Positions 44,326 through 51,890 of a stretch of 58,228 nt of DNA are shown piece by piece. Both the position numbers and the translations under genes were made by a program. The notes beneath the pieces were generated by a model, which did no database searches, had not been told where the DNA came from, and was given only the letters and a program-made list of their open reading frames with translations. Origin of the DNA: BOG-908 sp964247675. GTDB taxonomy: Bacteria; Pseudomonadota; Alphaproteobacteria; Acetobacterales; Acetobacteraceae. The stretch lies in NCBI GenBank assembly GCA_964247675.1, contig CAXTVW010000008.1, positions 1 to 58,228 of the forward strand, in the 5' to 3' direction. Positions within the stretch are counted from its first letter, which is position 1. Each line of letters opens with the position of its first letter.

Positions 44326-45514
44326 TCGCCCAGGCCAGCACCGGCACGGACGGCACCGGCATGCCCGCGGAAACCCGGTTCCGGCCTGCAGCCTTCGCCT
44401 CGTAGAGCGCGCGGTCGGCCGTACGGAGAAGGGCGGCAAGATCGGCGGGTTCGGTGAGTGCCGCGGTGGCGACACCGATGCTGACCGTCAGCGCGATGGG
44501 TCTGCCGCAATGCTGGATGTCCAGGCGCTCCACGCTGGCGCGCAGGCGCTGGGCGAAGGCGATGGCGGCCGCCTCGGGCGTGGCGGGCAGGACCAGGGCG
44601 AACTCCTCGCCGCCAAGACGGCCGGCGATATCACCGGGGCGGCGGGCGGCGCCTATGGCCTGGCCGAGGGCGCGCAAGGCGGCGTCTCCGCCGTCATGGC
44701 CGTTCAGGTCATTGACGGATTTGAAATGGTCGGCGTCCAGCATAAGCACGGCGGCCGGCTGGGCGCGGCGCTGCGCCTGTGCGAGTGCCGCGGCTGCCTG
44801 TTCGAGGAAGCTGGTGCGGTTCAGCGCGCCGGTCAGGCCATCCGTGGTGGCCATGTGCAGCAGCTCGCTGGCATAGCGGGCGACACGGCGAACCATCGGG
44901 CGGAAGATCGTCAGCGCCTCGACTGCCAGGGTGACGAGGACCACGGCGAGGGTTATGGCTTGCAGCAGCTCGAGGCGGTTGAGCTGCTGTTCGCTGTCCT
45001 GCTGGTGGCGGACAACGACGGCATCCAGCCGTTTCAATAACGGCGCGCGTGCCTCGCGGAACAGCTGGTCCAGCGCCTGGCCGGTATCGGCCGCGTCGGG
45101 CTTCTGCGCGGCGACCTGGCGGGCGAGGGCGATGTAAGTGGCGACTTCGCCGTCCAGCGGCGTCTCGCCGCCGAAATAGATGTCCCGGAAGGCGGCGGCG
45201 CTACGGCCTGGCTGGGCGGCGGCCGTGCTTTCGGCGAGCAGCTTGTGGTGAGCGGATTCGAATTGGCTGATGGTTGCCAGCAGGTCCGCCTTCGCGGTGG
45301 GCGAGCCGAACCTGTATTGGGCGGCGAGGCTGGCGATACGTTGCGAAAGCATGCGCTGGCGGCCGCTGACGTTGACGATCTCCGCAGAGCCTTCGTGTTC
45401 GGCGAGCACGCGATTCAAGGTGATGTGCGAGGCGACGGTCAGCAGCGCCACCAGGCCCAGAGCTGCCAGATAACCGATGGTGAGGCGGCGTTCGGAAAGC
45501 ATTCCTTGGCGCAT
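44321..45514 (-). CDS. Membrane diguanylate cyclase with PilJ-type sensor
   Basis: A 397-residue enzyme that makes cyclic di-GMP. An N-terminal helix (YLAALGLVALLTVASHITLN), a periplasmic PilJ/NarX-like part with VNVSGRQRMLSQRIASLAAQY and a second helix (AITLAVVLVTLAVEALTIF) precede the GGDEF domain (residues about 225-385). The active site is GGEEF (301-305) and an RxxD inhibitory site is at R292-D295, so product feedback is expected. It probably tunes motility or surface growth. The start may be the ATG at 45514 or the one at 45502. Confidence 0.9.
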   Translation of the reverse strand: MRQGMLSERRLTIGYLAALGLVALLTVASHITLNRVLAEHEGSAEIVNVSGRQRMLSQRIASLAAQYRFGSPTAKADLLATISQFESAHHKLLAESTAAAQPGRSAAAFRDIYFGGETPLDGEVATYIALARQVAAQKPDAADTGQALDQLFREARAPLLKRLDAVVVRHQQDSEQQLNRLELLQAITLAVVLVTLAVEALTIFRPMVRRVARYASELLHMATTDGLTGALNRTSFLEQAAAALAQAQRRAQPAAVLMLDADHFKSVNDLNGHDGGDAALRALGQAIGAARRPGDIAGRLGGEEFALVLPATPEAAAIAFAQRLRASVERLDIQHCGRPIALTVSIGVATAALTEPADLAALLRTADRALYEAKAAGRNRVSAGMPVPSVPVLAWAK

Positions 45515-45678
45515 AATGTGTCCGGCGTCTTCTCGCGGCTAGGTTGCCACGTTCTATACTGAACCGGAACGGATTACCAGGAATTACGTCGGGAGACGGC
45601 GGATTTGTCAGGCCAGAGGCACAGGGGCGCGCGGGCCGTGGTGCTGGCGGATACTGGCCGGCACCACGGACATGCGGG

Positions 45679-45888
45679 CTAGAACGCGCCGGCGGCGATG
45701 GTGGACATCACCAGGCTAACGCCTGAGAGGGTGGCGACGAGGATCGTGGCCTCCAGCGCTTCAGACAGGCGGGCGTTTGCGAAGGTGAGCGGGTTGAAGG
45801 GCATGTTCGGGTGCGTCGGGCGGCGGCTGGAAGCGGAAGACAGGTGCGCCAGGTCCGCAGCATGACGCTGGTCGGAAATGTAAGACAT
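45679..45888 (-). CDS. Small hypothetical membrane protein
   Basis: A 69-residue reading: a hydrophilic N-terminal half (SYISDQRHAADLAHLSSASSRR) and a C-terminal helix (ATILVATLSGVSLVMSTIAAGAF). No known family, but the amphipathic pattern and normal codon use support a gene. The ATG has no strong ribosome site. About 165 bp upstream of the end of the cyclase lies between; nothing else is seen there. Confidence 0.45.
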   Translation of the reverse strand: MSYISDQRHAADLAHLSSASSRRPTHPNMPFNPLTFANARLSEALEATILVATLSGVSLVMSTIAAGAF

Positions 45889-46364
45889 CGGTAGTAAACT
45901 TTCTTCTTTAGCCTAAAGCGGGAAGGCCGAATTAACTATTTGGCCGCGTCCGGCTATGGTGCGGCGCACACATGGAGGACTGCCGGTGGTTTGTCACCAC
46001 CGCGAAAGCAGGTGAATACCTGACCTCTGCTGCGCGCATGGTGTGTCACGGCGGCGTGTATTGTGGCAGTTCTGTGGCAACCTGGCAGTTGTTTCAGCGT
46101 GGTCTTTGCGGGTATCGCGCAGGCCCTGCTTGTTTGGTGGCCATCCGGGCTTTCGCCCTGGCGGTTATCCGGTGCTTGGAACGACACGCTTGCTGACCCG
46201 TCAGGCCGGGTTTTCGAAGAGGCACTCAGGCTGGGCTGGTTAACATGTCAGTAACACTCCTTCTCGATACTGGCGTTGGCTTGCAACCGGGCGGTTGCAC
46301 GCTACGTTGCTGAAATCAGTATGACTTCGAACCATTAACAGGGCGTTTTCCAGGGGTTGCCCAA
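45889..46364. other. Gap of about 475 bp with a CtrA-like site
   Basis: Lower in GC than its flanks. Several short overlapping frames here lack coding character. TTAA-N7-GTAAC at 46240-46255 resembles a CtrA box, about 110 bp before the next ATG. TGGCAGTT repeats occur near 46063-46090. No RNA gene seen. Confidence 0.4.
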
Positions 46365-46652
46365 ATGACCGTGATCTATCCGGACCGGCTGTTTCACCGC
46401 CGCCTGTCCGACAAGCTGTTAATCGCGTTCGATCAGGCCTGCGCAGTTGGCGAATTGGCGGTGGCGCACGAGCTGCTGTGCAGCCTGGAGGGGCTGTTCA
46501 GCCGGCCGAGCCGGTACGCGGATCAGGACAGGCGGAAGAACCTCGAAAGCCTGGTGGAGGCGCACGAACGGCTTTGGACGCTTCGGCACAAGGCGGCCGG
46601 CGGACGGATGGTCGGTGCGCCGGCCGCCGGTTTCGAGGAGCACATGCCCTGA
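46365..46652 (+). CDS. Small hypothetical helical protein
   Basis: A 95-residue protein of unknown function, mostly helical: RLFHRRLSDKLLIAFDQACAVGELAVAHELLCSLEGLF, then RRKNLESLVEAHERLWTLRHK. It reads as a small tetratricopeptide-like or adaptor helix bundle. No signal peptide. Good ATG context, codon use like its neighbours. A CtrA-like box upstream may tie it to the cell cycle; that is weak evidence. Confidence 0.6.
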   Translation: MTVIYPDRLFHRRLSDKLLIAFDQACAVGELAVAHELLCSLEGLFSRPSRYADQDRRKNLESLVEAHERLWTLRHKAAGGRMVGAPAAGFEEHMP

Positions 46653-46895
46653 CGCGCGCGCCTGCCCTGCGTCGGGCATGCGGCGGCAGGACGCCGGCAT
46701 TGGTCAGGCACGAAAAGTTGGGCGGCGATCCTGGTTTGGTGGTTGTTTGGCATACAGCGCGTCGCCTGCTTGGTTCTAGAACATAATAGGAACACGCAGG
46801 TGGTTGGGCAAGCTGTTTCCGGATATGTGCGGGCGCGCTGCGGCAACCCCGGACGATGGCATCACGTTGCCGGACGCCAGCAAGAGGTCCGGAAC

Positions 46896-47282
46896 ATGAC
46901 AATCGAGCTTAGATATTTGGCGTGGTCCATCGTGCTTGGGCTGGTGCATGCGATTGCCACGGGGCAGTTCACAACCGCCCAGAAAGGTGTGCGCTACGCG
47001 ATGAGCGCGCGCGACGATCAGCAGAAATTGGAAGGCGTGGGGGCGCGGGTGGAGCGGGCCTTTGCCAATTTTATGCAGACGTTTCCGTTCTTCGCCGCGG
47101 CGGTGCTGGCGGCACACGCGGCGGGGCGCCATAGCGGGCTGACGACGGGCGGGGCGGCTTTGTATTTCTGGTGCCGGCTTGCCTACGTGCCGCTTTATGC
47201 CACGGGTGTTCCTGTTGTGCGGACGTTGGCGTTCCTGGGCGGGGTTGTGGGGATCGGGATGCTGCTTTGGGCGCTGACCTGA
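46896..47282 (+). CDS. MAPEG-family membrane protein
   Basis: A 128-residue four-helix inner-membrane protein. The MAPEG pattern is visible: LRYLAWSIVLGLVHAIATG, then RVERAFANFMQTFPFFAAAVLAAHAAG and ALYFWCRLAYVPLYATGVPVVRTLAF. Relatives are membrane glutathione transferases or eicosanoid enzymes; bacterial members are mostly uncharacterised. AGAGG precedes the ATG at 46896. It converges on the cupin gene with a repeat pair between. Confidence 0.87.
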   Translation: MTIELRYLAWSIVLGLVHAIATGQFTTAQKGVRYAMSARDDQQKLEGVGARVERAFANFMQTFPFFAAAVLAAHAAGRHSGLTTGGAALYFWCRLAYVPLYATGVPVVRTLAFLGGVVGIGMLLWALT

Positions 47283-47283
47283 G

Positions 47284-47453
47284 AGGAAGGAAGGAAGGAA
47301 GGCCTTCTTTTTTAAAAAAAAGAAGCAAAAAACTTTTGTTCCTGACGCTGGTGCAGTCGTTTTGATTTGTCCGGACAAAAGCGACTGACGCCGATGCGGG
47401 GAGACAAAAGTTTTTTGGTCCTTTTTTTCAAAAAAGGACTGCTTTCTTCCTAT
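47284..47453. repeat. Family A repeat pair between convergent genes
   Basis: Left arm 47284-47342 (CTTC/GAAG) and right arm 47398-47453 (GTCC/GGAC) fill the space between the MAPEG and cupin stops. The spacer forms its own inverted repeat around GCAGTCG and CGACTG, so the whole 170-bp unit could fold as a long cruciform. Confidence 0.88.
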
Positions 47454-47929
47454 TGCTTACGGCTCGGATCATCCGCGGGATTGACGTATTGCAGGCCGAA
47501 CGGGCCGGTGCCGGAGACCTGGATCACCGCCTGCCCGTCCGTTGTCCAAAGCGAGTGCGGCATGCCTTCCGGGAGATAGACGAAGCCGCCTTCGGTCAGT
47601 TTTGTGCCTTGTGCACGCACGAGGGTTGGTCCGTGTTCGTGATAGATGGTGCCGGAGAGGATCGTGACGGTCTCCGGCTTCGAGTGGGTGTGCGGCATGA
47701 TGTCCGTGTGGGCCGGGAAGATCAGGCGCAGGACGAACGGGCCGGGCTGCGACGGATCACCCAGGAGGTTGCTGATACGCGTGCCCTTGGGGAGGGACGC
47801 GGGCGCAGGGGCGTATTGGAAGCCGGCGTTGTCACCCTGGACGACCAGGCCGGTGGTGGCCGCGGCGCGTTGGACGGGCAGGAGCAGGCTGGTCAGGAGG
47901 GCTGCGGCGGCTACGGCGGCGACTCTCAT
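47450..47929 (-). CDS. Secreted cupin-domain protein
   Basis: A 159-residue exported protein. Signal peptide AAVAAAALLTSLLLPVQRAAA; cupin motif 1 is PHTHSKPETVTILSGTIYHEHG (two His and a Glu as metal ligands) and motif 2 is FVYLPEGMPHSLWTTDG. Small one-domain cupins bind a metal and may be oxygenases, isomerases or sensors; activity is unknown. An AAGGA site precedes the ATG at 47929. Confidence 0.85.
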   Translation of the reverse strand: MRVAAVAAAALLTSLLLPVQRAAATTGLVVQGDNAGFQYAPAPASLPKGTRISNLLGDPSQPGPFVLRLIFPAHTDIMPHTHSKPETVTILSGTIYHEHGPTLVRAQGTKLTEGGFVYLPEGMPHSLWTTDGQAVIQVSGTGPFGLQYVNPADDPSRKQ

Positions 47930-48177
47930 CGGGGTTCCTTGTGGGTTGGGTGGGGAGCGGATGCCCGGCTGCGTGATGGCGCCCGACGCGGCATGCGGGC
48001 GCTGGTGTCCGGGTCAGGGACGGTAGTGTAGCCGGGTTCCGGCGGTTTGGTGAAGCGGTGCCTACGCCAGGGTGTTGGCTGGCTGGGCTGCGGCGTGCGT
48101 GGCGGCAGCGGGGGGATTGGGCGCGGGGTTGGGACGCGCAGTTTCAGGCGGTGTTCGTGGCGGATCGGGGACGGGCG

Positions 48178-48363
48178 TTAGTTGGTTGCTTCCCGGGTGG
48201 CGACCGTGGCGGGTGCGGGCATGACCAGGTTCCAGCCGTCCTGCCAGCGATCGTGCTGGATGGTGCCGGGCTGGTAGGGGTTGGCGGATGACGGGTCACC
48301 CGAGGCGGCGGCACCGCTGCCCTCGGCGAAGAAGACGAAGCTCAGGAGTGTGGGGCGGGTCAT
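48178..48363 (-). CDS. Small RMF-like protein
   Basis: A 61-residue reading from the ATG at 48363 (or 64 from 48372). The C-terminal part NPYQPGTIQHDRWQDGWNLVM resembles the end of ribosome modulation factor (E. coli CPYQTLNQRSQWLGGWREAM). The N-terminal half (TLLSFVFFAEGSGAAASGD) does not match. It may be a ribosome hibernation-like factor, but no clear ribosome site is seen, so both gene and function are uncertain. Confidence 0.45.
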   Translation of the reverse strand: MTRPTLLSFVFFAEGSGAAASGDPSSANPYQPGTIQHDRWQDGWNLVMPAPATVATREATN

Positions 48364-48621
48364 TGCGAGCATGACGCAGTTTAGCGCAATGCGGGTCGTT
48401 GCATACCAGGAAAATGCAATGATCGGGGTCGCGGGGGTGCGCGTGTGGCTTGGTGGCGTCAGTTGGGCGTGCGTGGGCTGCCGCGCGTTGGCGTTTGGCC
48501 TGGCGCGCGTTAGGGGCGGCGCTTGCTTGGTGGCGCGGCCGGTTCGCGGTTGGGGAGAGCGGCTGAATTGCGCCGGCGGGTCTCGGGCTGCGCCGCGGGT
48601 GGAGTTGCCGCGGCGGGCCGG

Positions 48622-49230
48622 TCAGTGGGGTGGGGGTGGCGGGCGTTCTGGGTGGTGGTTGGGGGGCGTGATGAGGGCGGTGGCTGGGTAGCCGGGGTGT
48701 TGGGTGATGGCCAGGTCGGTAGCGAGTTTTTCGTAATCGAGGCTGAAGGCGAGGTCTTCGCACATCGTGCCGAGGAGGTCCGGGAGGGGGGTGGTGCCGT
48801 CCGGGTCCAGCGCCAGTTCGGTTTCCAGCATGGCGTCGGCGTCTTCGCGGGTTTTGGCGCGGTCTCGACGGCCGGCGGTGGCGTGGCGGATGGCGAGGCG
48901 GATCTTGGCGCGGCGCGGGTCTGCCTGGGTCTGCGCGCCCAGGGTGGCGGCGTGGCCAGCGACGATGCGGCATTCCAGCTTGATGGCCTGGCGGACGGCG
49001 CTGGCGAGTTGGTTGAACAGGGTGGCGGGATGTGGCCCGCGCGGCGGGCGGGGCGCCGGGTCATTCTGCTGTTCGGGGCCGGGCGGGAGTTGGGCGAACG
49101 CCATTTCGGCGCGGGCGGCGGCGGCTTCCGCGAGCTTCATGCCGAGTTCGGTCAGGCGCTGGCACACGAACAAATGGCGCTCGGTGCGTTCGGCGGCGGT
49201 CTCAGGGATGACGACGATATTTGCGGACAC
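48622..49230 (-). CDS. Hypothetical protein, paralogue of the gene at 17817-18404
   Basis: A 202-residue soluble protein of unknown function with the same N-terminal half as the 17817 gene: ERTERHLFVCQRLTELGMKLAEAAAARA and LFNQLASAVRQAIKLECRIVAGHAA. The C-terminal half differs and carries LDPDGTTPLPDLLGTMCEDLAFSLDYEKLATDLAITQHPGYP (residues about 139-180), then a Pro/His-rich tail. The GTG at 49230 has weak ribosome-site support. Local GC is very high. Confidence 0.65.
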   Translation of the reverse strand: MSANIVVIPETAAERTERHLFVCQRLTELGMKLAEAAAARAEMAFAQLPPGPEQQNDPAPRPPRGPHPATLFNQLASAVRQAIKLECRIVAGHAATLGAQTQADPRRAKIRLAIRHATAGRRDRAKTREDADAMLETELALDPDGTTPLPDLLGTMCEDLAFSLDYEKLATDLAITQHPGYPATALITPPNHHPERPPPPPH

Positions 49231-49350
49231 GGGTGCGGCGCCTGGGCGGTGACCGGAACATATTAGGAACTTGAGCGGGAGCTGGGCAAGGGATTTGATT
49301 CGGGGTTGCTGGCGGCGCGCTCGGGGCGGCGGCGGGGCGGTTGGCTGGGT

Positions 49351-50232
49351 TTATGGGGTGGGGGCCGCGGTTGGCGGCGGTGGTTTATCGCCGAGAGACG
49401 CCGACCAGGTGTTTTCGGTTGCCAGGAGGTCGGCTTCACTCATCGTTATGCAGTAGCCGGTTTCGTGGAGGATGCGTTGCACGGCCTGGGATTCGGTCTG
49501 CGGCAATGCCCAGTGCTCGAGCTGGATGACGCGCGGGCGGTAGCCTTCGGCGATGACCTGGCGGAGGATGTTCAGTTCGCATCCTTCGGCGTCTATCTGC
49601 AGGAGGTCTATGCGGGTCAGGCCGTGTTGCCGGGCGAGCGAGCGGAGGGTCAGGCAGGCGACCGTTTCGCGGACGGTGTGTTGCAGCAGGGTTGCGTGCA
49701 GGGTTGCGTCTATGCCGACACCGCCGAGCGCGTTGCGGTTTGGGTGGAAGGAGCCGAGGCCTTCGGCCCAGTCGGGGACGGCGCCTGATTGGGCGGCGGC
49801 GCGGGTTACGCGGGTGATTTGCTGGGTGCCGTCGGTGTCCATCAGGGCGGCGTTTACGAGGATTACCTGGGGGGCGTTGGCGTAATTGGCGGTGAGGGCG
49901 GCGAAGAGGTCGGGGAGCGGTTCTAGAATTAGGCCGGACCAGCGGTAGTGTTTTGTGAAAGCGTAGATGGGGTCAAAGCGTTTGCCGTCCATGCCGCCGA
50001 TTTGCAGGAAGCGTAGGTCGGGGGTGGTTTGGGCCAGGGCGTGCAGGGTTTTTTGCATTTGGTGGATGTAGGATTGGGCGTAGGCGGGGTCGGCTGCGGC
50101 TAGGTGGTTGTCGGCGGCGAAGCAGGCGGAGAAGTCCTCTTGGTTGTAGGCGTTGGATTGGGTTTGGCGGAGGGTGGCGATTGCTTCTGTTGGGCTGGCG
50201 CTGTCAGCATGCGTAGTGATGGCTATGGCCAA
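49351..50232 (-). CDS. FkbM-family methyltransferase
   Basis: A 293-residue SAM-dependent methyltransferase. FkbM signatures are LRFLQIGGMDGKRFDPIYAFTKHYRWSGLILEPLPDLF (residues about 73-110, SAM-binding first strand and acid) and LTRIDLLQIDAEGCELNILRQV. Members O-methylate sugars or polyketides; the substrate is unknown. The start is TTG at 50232, with GGAG 7 bases upstream. The C-terminus is Pro/Ala-rich. It stands alone; no polysaccharide genes are adjacent. Confidence 0.85.
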   Translation of the reverse strand: MAIAITTHADSASPTEAIATLRQTQSNAYNQEDFSACFAADNHLAAADPAYAQSYIHQMQKTLHALAQTTPDLRFLQIGGMDGKRFDPIYAFTKHYRWSGLILEPLPDLFAALTANYANAPQVILVNAALMDTDGTQQITRVTRAAAQSGAVPDWAEGLGSFHPNRNALGGVGIDATLHATLLQHTVRETVACLTLRSLARQHGLTRIDLLQIDAEGCELNILRQVIAEGYRPRVIQLEHWALPQTESQAVQRILHETGYCITMSEADLLATENTWSASLGDKPPPPTAAPTP

Positions 50233-50645
50233 TGGCGTTCTCCGGTTCCTTCGCGAGTATCTGGGAAGAGCTACTGCGGATTATTCCAGGCAGGTTACGT
50301 TTGGTGCAATCGAAATTACGCAACCGATGTTGAGGGGACAGCTGACGTAGGTATGCAGACTGTCTCTAGTTTTGGGCAGACGAACCGAGTGAACACTCGA
50401 TTTCCACTACGGTTTTGAATGGACGTTGCAGGACTCGTCAGGACATTTTCAAAACTCTCGGGTCGTTCATGTTGTCTCGCTGTGCCAAACTAGCAGCAAA
50501 GGCAAGGCAGGATTGGGGCTACTTTTTCTCGTGCCACCCGATGTTGAAAGCTGTTAGACAATCGTCCCTGGCGCACGATTTACACAGAGCATCTAAGCTG
50601 AGCTGAAGCTCAGACGATGACTTTCGTCAGCCATGATACTGTTTG
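50233..50645. other. Lower-GC gap next to tRNA-Thr
   Basis: About 410 bp of clearly lower GC than either side, without a frame of coding character. Its position at the 3' end of a tRNA gene is one where integrated elements are often found or lost, but I see no integrase or direct repeat of the tRNA end. Confidence 0.4.
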
Positions 50646-50720
<75 letters not shown>

Positions 50721-50790
50721 GTGCTCATGTGTTCTACAGGAGGGGATTGGGCGGGGCAACGGGGGTGTTGAAAGCACCCTGCCCTTCCAA

Positions 50791-50860
50791 AGCGCAGGGG
50801 CGCAGCCCAGGGGTCTGGGGCCAAGGCCCCAGCGGGGTCCAGGGGCAGAGCCCTTGGCCT
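50791..50860 (-). repeat. Family B GC-rich unit downstream of mipZ
   Basis: Minus-strand copy of the double hairpin: GGGCTCTGCCCC, then CTGGGGCC and GGCCCCAG, and a third GGGCTGCGCCC hairpin. It lies 20 bp past the mipZ stop, inverted relative to the copy at 51817. Confidence 0.8.
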
Positions 50861-50880
50861 TGCCTTGCCTGACCTTGCCT

Positions 50881-51738
50881 CTACGCCGCCGGGCTGACGT
50901 GCGCCTGCGCCGCGCGAGGGGCGGGTTTTTTTATGGCGGACAGCAGGGCGCGGACCTCGGCGCGGGCGGCGATGTGGCTCATGCCGAGCTGGATTTGTAG
51001 GCCGGCTTCGCGGACGTCCATCAGGGTGAGGCCCTGGAGGTAGAGTTCGCGGTAGATGACGCGTTCGCCGAAGCCTTTCACGGTGCGGAAGCCTATGCGC
51101 TTGGCCAGGGTCTCCAGCGTGGTGCCGACGTCCCGCTTGTTGCGCATTTCCGTGCTGCCCATGCGGTTGCGCATGACGATCCAGTCGATGCGAGTGCGGT
51201 CCCGGGCGAAGCGGCGTTTGCGGGCTTCCCACACCATCTCGCTGTAGGTGCTGGGGCTGATGACGGCGTGGTTGTCGGGGTCCACGCGGGCGAGCATGGC
51301 GAAATCGACGAAGCTGTCGTTGATGGGGGTGATCAGGGTGTCCGCGCTGGCGTGGGCCAGGCGGGCGAGGTTGGTGTCCGCACCGGGGCAGTCGATGACG
51401 ATGACCTCGCAGCCGGCCGAGAGGGTGGCGATGGCGGCTTCGAGCTGGGCGCGCTCCTCGGCTTCGGCGTCCGCGCGGCTGTCCAGCTCGCTGCGGAAGA
51501 CGCTGGCGGCTTCGGGGACGGGGAGCTCCACGCCGTGGCGCTGGGCGTAAGCGAGGCGGGAGGTGAGATAGCCGGACAGGGTGCCCTGGCGGGCGTCCAG
51601 ATCGATGGTGCCGACCTGGTAGCCGTCGCGCAGGAGGCCGACCACGAGGTGCATGGCGGTGGTGGACTTGCCGGAGCCGCCTTTCTCGTTGCCCAGGACG
51701 ATGAGATGGGCGCGGTGAGCGATGCTGATGGTGGACAA
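50881..51738 (-). CDS. mipZ: MipZ-type ParA-family ATPase
   Basis: A 285-residue deviant Walker ATPase. LIVLGNEKGGSGKSTTAMHLVVGLL is the MipZ start (P-loop GGSGKST), TIDLDARQGTLSGYL follows the family's IDLD-RQ pattern, and VIVIDCPGADTNLARLAHASADTLITPINDSFVD is the Walker B/switch region. In Caulobacter MipZ forms a gradient from the poles and inhibits FtsZ to place division. I chose the TTG at 51738 because GAGG lies 7 bases upstream. Copies of a family B repeat lie on both sides. Confidence 0.88.
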   Translation of the reverse strand: MSTISIAHRAHLIVLGNEKGGSGKSTTAMHLVVGLLRDGYQVGTIDLDARQGTLSGYLTSRLAYAQRHGVELPVPEAASVFRSELDSRADAEAEERAQLEAAIATLSAGCEVIVIDCPGADTNLARLAHASADTLITPINDSFVDFAMLARVDPDNHAVISPSTYSEMVWEARKRRFARDRTRIDWIVMRNRMGSTEMRNKRDVGTTLETLAKRIGFRTVKGFGERVIYRELYLQGLTLMDVREAGLQIQLGMSHIAARAEVRALLSAIKKPAPRAAQAHVSPAA

Positions 51739-51816
51739 CGGGTGACCTCGGGCGGGGCGCTGGGGCGAGTGATGACGTGGATCGGGCGAGTCCGTCAAAG
51801 GGGAAGGCTTACGCAA

Positions 51817-51882
51817 GGCCAGGGGCTCTGCCCCTGGACCCCGCTGGGGCCAGTCGGCCCCAGACCCCGGGCTTCGCCCCTC
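51817..51882 (+). repeat. Family B GC-rich unit upstream of mipZ
   Basis: Plus-strand copy: AGGGGCTCTGCCCCT, CTGGGGCC-AGTC-GGCCCCAG and GGGCTTCGCCC make three hairpins. It lies between the mipZ start and the end of the molybdoenzyme gene. Confidence 0.8.
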
Positions 51883-51890
51883 GCGTGTTT

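Noticed and set aside
45972..46254. Three overlapping short plus-strand frames
   Set aside because: They lie in the same DNA in different frames, are Cys/Trp/Arg-rich and have no ribosome sites.
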